Shown here: positions 35,349 through 46,683 of the stretch, piece by piece
Position numbering within the stretch: the first letter of the stretch is position 1
Layout: every line of letters starts with the position of its first letter
NCBI GenBank assembly: GCA_942159475.1
Contig: OW804097.1
Location: 117,605,034 to 117,669,033, forward strand
Direction of reading: 5' to 3'
DNA length: 64,000 nt
Source of the DNA: Sthenelais limicola
Lineage: Eukaryota; Annelida; Polychaeta; Phyllodocida; Sigalionidae
The notes under the pieces: model-generated
The model's input: only the letters and a program-made list of their open reading frames with translations
Told to the model about the DNA's origin: nothing
Databases searched by the model: none
Made by a program: the position numbers and the translations under genes

Positions 35349-35623
35349 AACTAACGTGTTGGTTGAAGGAGCGTGAATATTGCACAAGTTGCGTAGCAAC
35401 GAGTGCAATATTCTAAGCGACTGAAACCAACGAGTTAGTTAACAGATTTATTATACATGCTTTTATCATGAAAATAGAAAAAAATTGAGTCATAAATTTA
35501 AATTTCACCAGTAATCTTAGTAAAATAAACAGATTGGTTGCCATGACAACCCCACGTAAATCACTACGCACTATGCGTAAGTCACTCTAGATACGTTGTT
35601 TTCAGAGCAATGCGTGTATAATA
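35349..35623 (+). repeat. H1 dispersed hairpin repeat, second copy
   Basis: Starts CTAACGTGTTGGTT, complementary to AACCAACGAGTTAG about 80 bp on. X-box-like GTTGCCATGACAAC at 35537-35550. It interrupts the R1 copy, so it appears to have moved after R1. Confidence 0.75.
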
Positions 35624-35645
35624 ATAAATAATGATAATTATGATA

Positions 35646-36004
35646 TTATTTTTTTGATGAGCATCTGTAACCACAAGGTATAACATGCAGTGCGATACTG
35701 AGGGCAAACGAATTACGACGGACATTCAACAAATTGTTGACCAAACGATCCGTCCAAAATGCCTTTTCCTCCTCATGAATGGTATGATACTCCAGGCAAG
35801 ACAATTGTGTTTGTGCCCCAGACCCAGAGGTCGATGACTGGGGCGTCATGAATGGCGGAGGCATATCAAAAGGCTGCTTTCAAATATTCAGTAAGGGCAT
35901 AGTTTACAACGGGGCCTGCCATGTTACTAAAAGATGTACCGAGCCCTTGCCGACCTTTAATCATATGGGACAAAGGCCACGTAATAGGTGTGTTTTTGGA
36001 TTTC
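35646..36004 (-). pseudogene. Frameshifted coding remnant, family unknown
   Basis: Two minus-strand frames join with a one-base shift at about 35867-35871 (a TTTT run followed by GA). The upstream frame, about 36003-35868, contains GRQGLG and VVNYALTEYL. The downstream frame, 35864-35646, contains CLEYHTIHEEEKAFW and RLVNNLL. Composition is protein-like (balanced, Trp/His present), unlike the repeat-derived frames. Neither part is recognised. It is most likely a piece of a transposon protein or a dead gene; a real exon with a sequencing error is the alternative. Confidence 0.35.
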
Positions 36005-36024
36005 TAGTACATCCATATATATAT

Positions 36025-36260
36025 GGGTCAGATTTTCAGAAAATGTACAATAGGCAGCTGCACACATTTTAGTAAATTATGTTAAAATAGGCTACAATTT
36101 GGCCAATACTAGGTAAATTCAAGTATATTAGGCATTGCATTGACTCTAGCAATCTACTTGGTTAGGTTGAACTGTATTTTGAAGTTTATTTTCGTCTATA
36201 ATTTGGGTTATTTGATTAGATTGGTGAAGTTGAATTGTACATTTTCTGTAAATCTGCCCC
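36025..36260 (+). mobile_element. R1a element, TSD ATAT
   Basis: Full copy with perfect ATAT duplications; right terminus GCCCC. Confidence 0.92.
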
Positions 36261-36497
36261 ATATAGATATAGACCAGCAAGCTGGCGAACCTTGGACACG
36301 ATTCCCTGCTATCAAGTGCAGTAGCTTAATATGTTATTGTTAATGGTCCTTTTTGAATGATTGATGAATTCTGCACCAACTGTTCGTATAAAGTCATGGA
36401 CAAACATACACACTAAAGTACCAACATTAACGGAAGGCATTGCTCAAAGTCGAAATATCATTCTTTGGTGAGTTTGAAGTGAATAGTTTACTGCAGC

Positions 36498-36950
36498 AGG
36501 AATGCTATCTATCTATCTACCTATATGTCTATGTGGAATGCTATCTATTTATCTATCTATCTATCTGGAATGCTATCTATCTATCAATCTATCTATCTGG
36601 AATGCTATCTATCTATCTATCTATGTATCTATCTGGAATGCTAACTATCTATCTATGTATCTATCTGGAATGCTATCTATCTATCTATCTACCTATATGT
36701 CTATTTGGAATGCTATCTATCTATCTATCTGGAATGCTATCTATGTATCTATCTATCTGGAATGCTATCTATCTATCTGAAATGCTATCTATCTATCTAT
36801 CTATATATCTATCTCGAATCTATCTATCTACCTATATGTCTATCTGGAATGCTATCTATCTATCTATCTATCTATCTGGAATGCTATCTATCTATCTATC
36901 TATCTATCTGGAATGCTATCTATCTATCCATCTATCCATCTATCTATCTG
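36498..36950. repeat. CTAT (GATA) microsatellite interrupted by GGAATG units
   Basis: Runs of (CTAT)n separated about 14 times by GGAATG, giving variable higher-order units of 20-40 bp. The resulting Ile/Tyr/Leu-rich frames are not genes. Confidence 0.93.
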
Positions 36951-36963
36951 GTATTCGTCATAG

Positions 36964-37160
36964 TTAAGCCGTGGACACACACAGCCGATTTGGCTCCCGA
37001 TTGTCCCCCGATTTTGGTCTTCCAATGAATCCTAGGATTTCATTTCCAAACCTGGTTGATGTTATTTCAAAAACATAAACCAGGACTTGAAATGAAATCA
37101 TAGGATTTATCGGGAGACCAAAATCGGGAGCCAAATCGGTTGTGTGTGTCCACAGCTTAA
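36964..37160. mobile_element. F1 foldback element, TTAA-bordered
   Basis: Perfect TTAA at both ends (36964-36967, 37157-37160) and near-perfect arms; the cleanest F1 copy. Confidence 0.92.
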
Positions 37161-37189
37161 ACATTGAAAAATTGGCCATCGTGGTAGTC

Positions 37190-37258
37190 CCCTACCATGC
37201 GATTCTCACAGAATTTAGTGGAAAGGAGCATGAGAATTGGCTTAGTGGACTAGGCCCT
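37190..37258. repeat. Small inverted repeat related to F3
   Basis: CATGCGATTCTCACAG pairs with CATGAGAATTGGCTTAGTGG, the same words as in the F3 element at 52143. Confidence 0.45.
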
Positions 37259-37426
37259 CTAGCTTGTTGGAAAGGAGTATTCAGCCAGTCATTCACGATG
37301 TTGGGCAACAACTAAGTGCTTTGTTTACATTACGTAACTAGATTACTGTAAAGAGATTATTTGCCTCTCCACTCTCAAGCTAAAATATATCTACTGTCAC
37401 TTTCTGTATTTCGCAATATCAGTACT

Positions 37427-37661
37427 GGGTGAAGCCACAAGACAATGTACAATTCATCTTCATCAATCCTCTCAAATAATCCAAATTTCAGACGAAAATA
37501 AAGTTCAAAATACAGTTCAACCTAACCAAACAGATTGCTAGAATCAATGCAATGCCAAATATACTCGAATTTACCTAGTATTGACCAAATTACAGCCTAA
37601 TTTAGCAGAATTTACTAAATGTGTACAGCTGCCAATTGTACATTTTCTGAAAATCTGACCC
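37427..37661 (-). mobile_element. R1a element, TSD TACT
   Basis: Full reverse copy with perfect TACT duplications. Confidence 0.92.
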
Positions 37662-37679
37662 TACTTATCTCCTTTCCCT

Positions 37680-37770
37680 GTTCTTCCCCACGCTCAGACG
37701 TGCGGTGGAAGACCTGCACCTCGGTGCTAGGCCGACAATATTGATAAATAAAGCATTCATTCATTGAGAT
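37680..37770 (+). mobile_element. Probable non-LTR retrotransposon 3' end
   Basis: Short GC-rich segment (CACGCTCAGACGTGCGGTGG) ending ATAAATAAAG and (CATT)n, as in LINE 3' tails. Heavily 5'-truncated. Confidence 0.4.
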
Positions 37771-37903
37771 GACCTTTTTGCGGCCCTTTGGTATTGGTAT
37801 TTATACGTGAGGCGATAAACGTCGCATGGGCTTCACTGAATGTTTTAGACAGAGTGTGAAAACGTGTGGTTACCAACGAATGCTTTATTATATACATTTA
37901 TAT

Positions 37904-38138
37904 GGGTCAGATTTTCAGAAAATGTACAATTCGCCTTCATTAATTCTCTCAAATAACCCAAATTCAAGACAGAAATGAGCTTCAAAATACAGTTTAACAT
38001 AGCAGAACTGATACTATAAATCAATTCGACACTGAATATACTCAGATATACCAGGCATTCATCATTTTTCAGCCTAATTTAGCAGAATTTCTTAAATGTG
38101 AAGAGCTGGCAATTGTACATTTTGGGAAAATCTGACCC
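37904..38138 (-). mobile_element. R1b element, TSD ATAT
   Basis: Full reverse copy with perfect ATAT duplications. Confidence 0.92.
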
Positions 38139-38189
38139 ATATATATGCGGGTACATGTCTGATATCCTTTTTTACTTCTTTGATTAATA

Positions 38190-38506
38190 ATACATAGATT
38201 TTACTAACGTCACGGCCGTCGCCATTGTGGGGGGCTCGTTAGATGTCTATGTATGCTGCGATACTTGAAAATACCGTTTTCTGGCTGTTTTAACCTTCAC
38301 CGGTTTTAATCTGCCTAAACAAACCCTTCTTGATAGGTTAGATTATCTTTCTTTAGTGTACTATTACTCAAGTATCCACTATTGTGAGGTTTATCAGCTT
38401 TGTTTTGATAACCATGCCATAGACGGCAAGGGGAGCGCTGACCCCTGTCATGGCGGCCAGTAGGATTCCCTAGCCACCTGGGTGACGTCATGTGAAATCT
38501 ATGTAT
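38190..38506. mobile_element. Candidate MITE with ~26-bp inverted ends
   Basis: ATACATAGATTTTACTAACG at the left and the complement ATACATAGATTTCACATGACG at the right, both followed inward by GTCAC. Single copy in the window; target duplication not clear. Confidence 0.5.
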
Positions 38507-38881
38507 ACTTTTATTTTATTTAAATGTACAGATCTTGACTGAGGAGATTCCTATCAAAAAAGTGGTTTCAGTCTCTTAAATACACACACATACACTTAAA
38601 TACACACATGAATGATAATTCATTAATGTCTATACCACTGTAGAATCTATTCGGCGTTTCGGTTTAGTTCGTAAGAATCTTCATGCAATTGAAAAATGGA
38701 CCCCCACAAATGACCCTTATGTCCTGAAGAAATACCTCAACACTGAGAAAATATATCAGAAATTTCAATGAGAATGTTATGGGGGCAGAATGGCATAATT
38801 ATATAGTCTTTCGATACTTGGGGCGGGAGGTCTATAGACATAGATATAAAAGGCTCCGCCCACATGGTGCCATAATTATAT
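38507..38881. other. No feature seen
   Basis: Unique DNA with a short ACACACATACACTTAAATAC duplication near 38580-38608. Confidence 0.3.
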
Positions 38882-39106
38882 GGGTCAGATTTTCAGGAAA
38901 TGTACAATTCGCCTTTACCAATTCTCTCAAATAACCCAAATTTAAGACAAAAATCAGGATCAAAACACTGTTCAACCTAACCAAACAGATTGCTAGAATC
39001 AAGGCAATACCAAATATACTCAGATATACCTAGTGTTCGGTCCAATTGAGCAGAATTTACAAAATATGTTGATCTGCCAATTGTACATTTTCTGAAAATC
39101 TGACCC
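38882..39106 (-). mobile_element. R1c element
   Basis: Reverse copy with about 10 bp lost from the interior; both flanks read AATTATAT-like, so the duplication cannot be placed exactly. Confidence 0.88.
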
Positions 39107-39383
39107 AATTATATGTCACGGAACATGCTGGATACCTCCTCTGTTTCTCCAGCTCTTTTTGTCCCAGGTAATCCAATCATGCTGCATGAAGAGAAACTCG
39201 ACTTATGTAATATCTACAAGTACGGCCGATACAGTAATTACTACAGTCAGCAACATTTCATGGGTGATATACGCATTATAAAGGCCCATGTTCACACTCA
39301 GCCGGTCGACTATAATACTTTAACATTGTGGTATTTGCCGTACGGAGCACGTACACCAAGAGTGGGCCTACTTCACAGAATAT

Positions 39384-39619
39384 GGGTCAGATTTTCAGAA
39401 AATGTACAAATTCACCTTCACCAATCTTCTCAAATAACCCGAATTTCAGACAAAAATAAAGTTCAAAACACAGTTCTACCTAACCAAACAGATTGCTAGA
39501 ATCAATGCAATGCCGAATATACTCGAATTTACCTAGTATTGACCAAATTGCAGCTTAATTTAGCAGAATTTACTAAAAGTGTAGAGCTGCCAATTGTACA
39601 TTTTCTGAAAATCTGACCC
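39384..39619 (-). mobile_element. R1a element, TSD ATAT
   Basis: Full reverse copy with perfect ATAT duplications. Confidence 0.92.
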
Positions 39620-40338
39620 ATATTCTCTGAAAATGCCCCAGATTAAAGCTATGTGTATGTTCAAATATAGTTATGATAGCAAGTGTTAGACATGCCAAAG
39701 ATACATTGATGTGTCGCTGTATGTATGCATATAATTCACTAACCTATTGGTATATATATGTCATTAAGACAATGCATGAGATAACAGATTCTTTACTACC
39801 CTTCCAACCTTTCGTGATAATGTACATTCTCATAACTAAACGTTTTTTTGCAAAGAGGCAGTGTGTATGAAGTAGAAATAGATATTAGACATGAACTGCA
39901 TTTTATTCATAAATATATGTGTGTGTAAATAGTGTCAGCCTAGCTGAGTCGAAACATTATTATCAACTATAATATCAGTGGAATATATCTGCTAAAAGGA
40001 GAAATAATGAGCAGATATGACACAAAGAAACAATGACAACCAAAGACAACAGACCTAAGACACAGAGAGAACAGCACACAGAGAGAGAGAAGCCAAAAAG
40101 AATACATCACTTTTCCCAATCTCATATTTCCTACCAATCTTCCAGTCATTCTTGTTAGATTTATTAGATCTCTATTTACCACTGCTGGGCTTACAGAGAA
40201 GAGAAGCTACTGTCTCTTGCCATATTCCAATTATAGAAGCCACAATATTGATTTGAAGTTAACACAAACTGTCTCGCTGCCAGAAGGCCATTAGTCACCA
40301 GGCCTTCTTCTCGCTTTATGGCACCCACGTGACTTCAT
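39620..40338. other. No gene seen
   Basis: Unique DNA; short purine-rich ACAGAGAG stretch near 40056-40092. Confidence 0.3.
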
Positions 40339-40573
40339 GGGTCAGATTTTTAGAAAATGCACAATCTACAGTTCTACACATCTCTCAAATTCTGCTAAAT
40401 TAAAGTGAAAAATGATAGATAATGAGTATATCTGAGTGTATTTTGTATTGTATTCATTCAATAAATCTGTCTGGTTATGTTGAACTGTATTTTTAACCTG
40501 ATTTTTGTCTTAAATTTGGGTTATCTGACAGGATTGGTGAAGGCGAATTGTACACTTTCTGAAAACTTGTCCC
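40339..40573 (+). mobile_element. R1c element abutting an F2 element
   Basis: Diverged copy ending TTGTCCC; F2 begins one base later. Confidence 0.85.
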
Positions 40574-40574
40574 A

Positions 40575-40780
40575 CTAAAGGGTGGTCTCCACTGACTGCG
40601 GTAAGCTCTGTGGTAAGCCTTGCGATGGTGCTGTGATGGTGAGAATTGGTGAGGTCCTGCCTACATGGCCAGTGAATCATGTAGGCAGGACCTCGCCACT
40701 TCTCTCCACCTACAGAACCAGCACAAACCATCGCAAGGCTTACCGCAGAGCTCACCGCAGCCAGTGGAGACCACCCTTAA
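40575..40780. mobile_element. F2 foldback element
   Basis: CTAA (decayed TTAA) on the left, TTAA on the right, and arms GGTGGTCTCCACTG / complement with the centre near 40675. Confidence 0.88.
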
Positions 40781-41468
40781 CAATACAATTTTCAACGCGA
40801 GGTCACCGATTCTCTCTTGTGTATAGTGTCTATAATCCTGGTCTATATTAAAAACTGTTTTTTTAATGATAGGGGTGACACAATCAGTTGTAATGGTAAA
40901 AATTGGGCACTTCTGTCGTACCTTCACTGCTTTTTTACGGTGTGAAATATATGGGCAGAGTTTGTCAGTTTTACAGTGATTTGCAATACACATGTTCGTT
41001 AATATAGCATTAATACCTGAGGTTTTGGATGGTCTAAGTGGTCTGTTGCCTGGTGGACAATTCAAGGGGCGTTAGCCCGAGGGTATTAGTGCTTTTAGAC
41101 CCGGTTTGGTCAGATTTGACTGTTATTTATCACTTACTGACTTTTATTTACCAGTTCTTTCGACGTCTATAGCCCCCATTCCTTACCGAAAGTTGCTGGA
41201 AGTGATTGCCATGGTCTATTGTGACAAAAATACACCTCAGAATCTGGCCAAACTGGGTCTAAGGCGCTGTTATGATCTTGTGCACTCGAACTATAGTCAA
41301 GGATAAGTGGTAATTTATACCTAGGTGCAATTCCCTAAAGGTTGTTTAAGAAGATGTGGAACATAACCTTTCTTTTGAATATATATCATGTTATATCAAA
41401 GCATTGGAGACGAAAACATACACGATTCTAATTATGTGTGATCTGATTCCATGGAATGCAATAGCAGC
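40781..41468. other. No gene recognised
   Basis: GGGCGTTAGCCCGAG at about 41064-41078 also occurs near 12122-12136, hinting at another low-copy repeat. The 66-codon frame at 41106-41306 is not recognised. Confidence 0.25.
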
Positions 41469-41819
41469 AATAGGGGACTTGTATAGCCGCCTTTTTGGGT
41501 CTTGATTCGCATGGAATTATGGGACTAATGGTACAGTCTAACATCTGTAGAAAACATGCCATGTTCAGCATGGACTATTTATCAATGCTCTAATGTCAAT
41601 ATCTTTGCGTTTTACATGTTTCCTTAACCCAAGCCGCAATCTTTCCCATCATGCATTTGGTTAATATAGATCATTTATACAAGCTATGATATTGGTGAAA
41701 ACACTTTTGCAATTTTTGAGAAAAAAAATTGCAAAATATTTGTTTGTCAGATTTGGACTGGATCCATCCCAGCATGCACTGTGACAGACATGCGCAGTGG
41801 CACATGCAAATCCCCTATT
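41469..41819 (+). mobile_element. R3 element
   Basis: Full copy, AATAGGGGACTTGTATAGCC to ATGCAAATCCCCTATT. Confidence 0.87.
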
Positions 41820-42051
41820 AATTGTGCATTAATAAACTTCACAGAAAATCCAGTAATCAAGATAATATCATTTGGAATAGGTAAATAATGGAGACATGCA
41901 CAGAGACTAGTACAATCTCATGACGAGCATATATTTATATAAAAATATAATTTAATTCCATCCCCTTTTTCGATCCGATCTGAGAGAAACTCCAAACAAA
42001 ACCATACAGCTTGTGGCACACCATGTCATTGACTTATTGGTATTCGTTTAT

Positions 42052-42286
42052 GGGTCAGATTTTCGGAAAATGTACAATTGGCAGCTGTACACATTTAGTA
42101 CATTCTGACAAATTAGGCTACAATTTGGTCAATACTAGTTAAATTCAAGTATATTCAGCATTGCATTGATTCTAGCAATCTGTTTGGTTAGGTTAAACTG
42201 TATTTTTAACTTTATTTTCATCTGAAATTTGGGTTATTTGAGAAGATTGGCGAAGTTAAATTGTACATTTTCTGAACATCTGACCC
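42052..42286 (+). mobile_element. R1a element, TSD TTAT
   Basis: Full copy with perfect TTAT duplications. Confidence 0.92.
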
Positions 42287-43640
42287 TTATAACAGCTGTC
42301 CATATCAAGCTTTTAATATTTCAGCAACTCAACGCCAAACCTCTCAAATCATCAACAATCCCACACTTTCATGGCTACAAATATATTTCTATAGGAAGCA
42401 AAAACTATGCCGAAACAATTAATGGATTTTACAATGAATTTGCCTACCGTAGATTCAATTGAAATTGAATTTCAATTATAAATGGGCTAGGTTCTGGCAA
42501 TATGAGGACTTTGGCAAAACAAAAAAAAAGAAATCAGTCTGGACGGGGCGATAAAAAGGCATTGGATTATTTATACCAGCTGTGGGTCGACTCTTATGTT
42601 TAATTTATCGATTTTATTCGACTGAGAGAACTAGCATGGTTACAATCCCGGTGCTGATTCAATTTCTGAAAGCGTCCGCATTTCACATGGGATTATTTAA
42701 TGTCTTCCTCCTCCCAACCGAGTGCAGTTTTTAAAATCTGGAACTGGTATCTCCTGCTGGTAGAAAATGGTCAGATTAAATATCAAGCCTGGTCGACTGA
42801 CTAACATATAATAGGCGTAATACCTTTTTATCAACAAGTATAACTTGACTTCAAATTTATAATTTCACATGACATAGGTAAATTATCCATAGTAAATAGA
42901 TATGACACTGGTCTGGGTATGATTGGAATTTACCAAACGACACACCTATAGCCATCGTCGGTTGGAACTGTCTAGTGTAGGCCTATGTCATTGAGTCGTC
43001 CAAAAGCCGTGTCAGTGGTCCTGACAATGTCAGAGGCACTGAGAGTAGAATTTCAGAGCTAGACAAATCCTCGCCATGCCTTGGAAAAGACTCCTCTGCT
43101 TTCCTCATGACTCAGAGGCGTATGCTAAACCAGATATGTTCATATGTCTGCATCTAGTCTCAATCCTATCATATAAACTGGTATTTGTCATTGATGTCAC
43201 CACCGTCTATCCTCTTTGCTTGTCTGAGACAACCACTTGGTTCAAATTATTAAAGTGAGGTTTAAAAGGGAACGCTGGCATTTTGAGGCCTTGTCTCCAT
43301 CGTGCCTAAACGTGCACAACAAAGCTCTTGAGAATTTTACCTGTAGAAACTATTGGAAATCACCCAGGAGCAATATTTGTGCACTACTATGCGTAGTGGA
43401 ATAATGCAATCGCATGCAAGTAGTGAGTTGTGAGAGAGAGAGGTATCATTATAATAAACTAGTGTATGGATAAGTACATACCGGGTATTCATAATCGTGC
43501 TGTCCCATGCAAATCGTATATCCATGGCAGCGAATGCAATGCAACCAGAGGCTTCAACGTGAGATACTCCAAACGCATTTCACACTGTCCCTCTTCCAGT
43601 GGTGAGATAAATCCGAATGGGAGCCCAAGGTCACCACAGG
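42287..43640. other. No gene established
   Basis: A possible terminal exon at 42320-42462 follows an acceptor-like CTTTTAATATTTCAG and stays open for about 47 codons, but has no recognisable domain. Otherwise unique DNA. Confidence 0.2.
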
Positions 43641-43657
43641 AAAAAGCTAGCAATTCC

Positions 43658-43830
43658 TCCTCCTCCTCCTCCTCCTCCAACACCGCCACAGCCTTCTCCC
43701 TCCCCGCAGCTGCTGGCGGTAGATCCTCCTCCAGCACCGCTACTACTACCCGGTCAGTACACTTACTCCCTCCTCCTCTACTCCTCCTCCTCCTCCTCCT
43801 CCTCCTCCTACTGCCAGTCAGGCCCCAGTC
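43658..43830. repeat. TCC microsatellite region
   Basis: Two pure (TCC)n runs (about 43658-43676 and 43788-43809) in a C/T-rich setting. This explains the Pro/Ser and Glu/Arg-rich open frames on both strands. Confidence 0.85.
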
Positions 43831-43970
43831 CTCCTCCTCTCTTTCTGCCTTCTCCAGCCAGCCGTAGTATATTCCTCCTACCGCTCCGCTCCCTTCTAAA
43901 GTCGATCCGCAGCGGCAGCCTGACAGTGCATGAGAGCAGCTAGCTGGGTTTACTTGTTTCTGGTTATAAT

Positions 43971-44205
43971 GGGTCAAATTTTCAGAAAATGTACAATTGG
44001 CAAATGTACATATTTAGTAAAGTCTGCTAAATTAAGCTGCAATTTGGTCAATACTAGGTAAATTCGAGTATATTCGCCATTGCATTGATTCTAGCAATCT
44101 GTTTGGTTAGGCTGAACTGTATTTTGAACTTTATTTTCGTCTGAAATTTGAGTTATTTGAGAAAATTGGTGAAGGCAAATTGTACATTTTCTGAAAATCT
44201 GACCC
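43971..44205 (+). mobile_element. R1a element
   Basis: Full copy; flanks TAAT/GTAT. Confidence 0.9.
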
Positions 44206-44624
44206 GTATAGTAGTTATACGCTGACTAGCAATTCTAATACATCTAGTTCCCCCCTTGTATAAGTAGTAGTAGTAGGAGTAGTAGCGCCTTGTCTAGTCT
44301 CTCCCCAGTTCCATATCCCCTCCTAAGGTAATCCTTCTACATTCCCCCCTCCAGGGTACTTCCGGTTCCGGGAGGGGGGGACTACTGCTGCCCAGGAGGA
44401 GGTACAGTTGTAATGGGGGGCGATGTTGTTGTTGTTGCCGGTTGGGAAATAGTTGCATGGGGGGATGCTGGCTGCTGAAAGGTTTCTTGCCTCGTATTGT
44501 GTGTTGTGCCTATCATTGTAGATATTCCCAGGAGGTTCTTCTTCTTTTCTGCCCAGCATCATGGTGAATTCCATCATTATATTCAGACTCTCATGCCACT
44601 GACACGGGATCGAGTGCCTATAAT
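44206..44624. other. No gene; low-complexity patches
   Basis: TAG-rich trinucleotide run near 44265-44285 and G-rich segments near 44370-44465. Confidence 0.3.
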
Positions 44625-44860
44625 GGGTCAGATTTTCAGAAAATGTACAATTGGCAGCTCTACACATTTAGTAATTTCTGCTAAATTCTGCTAAAAAATT
44701 ATAGCTTTTTGGTATATCTGAGTATATTTGGTATCGCATTGATTTAAAGTAGCAGTTCTGTTATGTAAAATTGCATTTTAAAGCTCATTTTTGTCTATAC
44801 TTTAAGGTCATTTGAAAGGATTGGTGAAGGTGAATTGTACATTTTCTGAAAATCTGCCTT
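44625..44860 (+). mobile_element. R1b element, right terminus decayed
   Basis: Ends AAAATCTGCCTT in place of CTGACCC. Confidence 0.85.
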
Positions 44861-45131
44861 CTATAGTTCTCTGCAGCCTTGTCCAAGGCGTGTCGCTCTT
44901 CCCGCTTCATTTTGACGGTGGCTAAAAATATAATGTCCGGACACAAATTCCACATTGATCATTAAACTACAGGGGACGAGACTATACCATTCTTGTCCGC
45001 CTTTTCTCCTTGAGGTATAATCCAGATTTTATCAAGGGGGGGATTGATCTGACAAGGATATCGAAATATATACGAAGCCTAGCTGCCTTTAATGGGATAC
45101 GAAAAACAACAAGTTATAGCAAAGTGATAGT

Positions 45132-45366
45132 GGGTCAGATTTTCAGAAAATGTACAATTGACACATCTACACATTTAGTAAATTCTGCAAAATTAGGCTG
45201 CAATTTGGTCAATACGAGGTAAATTCGAGTATATTCGGCATTGCATTGATTCTAGCAATGTGTTTGGTTAGGTTGAACTGTATTTTGAACTTTATTTTCG
45301 TCTGAAATTTGGGTTATTTGAGAGGATTGGTGAAGATGAATTGTACATTTTCTGGAAATCTGACCC
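45132..45366 (+). mobile_element. R1a element, TSD TAGT
   Basis: Full copy with perfect TAGT duplications. Confidence 0.92.
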
Positions 45367-45590
45367 TAGTAAGCTCTATCAACAAACTCCATGTGCATAT
45401 ATATAATAAGGATCAATAGTAATTATTGAGACCTGAGATGTTTTTAAACTAATGAGATGAACATCTGCTTATTCTTTATTTAGCTAAATAAAGTATTCCC
45501 AATCGGACATAATGGCGTAGAGATTGGGAGAACTAGCCATGCAAATCGGTCGAATTCTGCGTTCAAAGGTTTGGGAGTATGTATGCACGT

Positions 45591-45822
45591 GGGTCAGACT
45601 TTCAGAAAATGGACAATTCGCCTTCACCAATCCTCTCAAATAACCCACATTTAAGACAGAAATGAGCTTCAAAATGCAGTTTAACATAATAGAACTGATA
45701 CTTTACATCAATGCGATACCAAATATACTTAGATATATCTGGCATTCATCATTTTTCAGCATACTTTGGCAGAATTTCCTAAATGTGTAGAGCTGCCAAG
45801 TACATTTTTTGAAATCTGACCC
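45591..45822 (-). mobile_element. R1b element
   Basis: Full reverse copy; flanks ACGT/ACAT. Confidence 0.88.
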
Positions 45823-46210
45823 ACATGTGTATACATACGCGCATGCACGTTTGTATGGACCAGCGTACCGCGGATAACGGACAGCCTGGTTTCTCCCATC
45901 CTACTATACCAATGCATGGCAAGTACACATATATAGCACTGCAGGGGCTAGCACCTCCTGTACAATTGGTGCTGGTACCGCTGCTGTGGTGGTGGTGGGG
46001 ATGTTGGGTCTCCTCCTAGCCCGATGTCAATAGCTCACATCCCGGAGCAGCAGCTAGCTTGCCGCCATGGAGGAGAGAGAGAGAGTGTGGGGAGCTGGGC
46101 TGCTGGAGGAGGGATGGTATTGGTATAGGGAGATTGGTAGGCACTGGTTGGTAGCGCTTTGTGAACATTCGGTGAGGGAATCAGGAGGGTGGGATGGTGG
46201 GATATATTCA
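45823..46210. other. No gene seen
   Basis: GGAGAGAGAGAG run at 46068; nothing else recognised. Confidence 0.3.
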
Positions 46211-46445
46211 GGGTCAGATTTTCTGAAAATGTATAATTGGCAGCTGTACACATTTTAGGAAATTCTCCTAAATTAAGCTGAAAAATGAAGAATACCGAGT
46301 ATATCCGAGGATATTAGGTATCCCATTGATTTAAAGTGTCAGTTCTGTTATGTTAAACTACATTTTGAAGCTCATTTTTGCCTTAAATGTGGGTTATTTG
46401 AGAGGATCGGTGAAGGTGAATTGTACATTTTCTGAGAATCTGACC
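46211..46445 (+). mobile_element. R1b element
   Basis: Full copy with no clear duplication. Confidence 0.87.
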
Positions 46446-46683
46446 TATAGACGTAAAGGGACGCTGGGTCACGGAGGAGCAACTTCGCACAGACAGATTG
46501 TAAATCGATAAGGAAGGCTATAACAACAAACTATGATCATTTCTTACTAAAATGATGGTGGTGCAGATGCCTTTGACTTTGAAGGTATCTCGGATCGACT
46601 ATAAATATTATAGCAAACATTAGTATCTGCGTACATAACCAAAGAAACTGTTTAAGAGCTATCTCTGGTCACACATATAATTA

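Noticed and set aside
35646..36004. Antizyme-like programmed +1 frameshift at TTT TGA
   Set aside because: The junction resembles an antizyme shift site, but neither frame shows antizyme domain features; a degraded coding remnant is simpler.
36440..37028. Ile/Tyr/Leu-rich frames of up to 175 codons
   Set aside because: Direct translation of the CTAT microsatellite.
43466..43977. Ser/Pro- and Glu/Arg-rich frames on both strands
   Set aside because: Products of (TCC)n low-complexity DNA; open on both strands and several frames.
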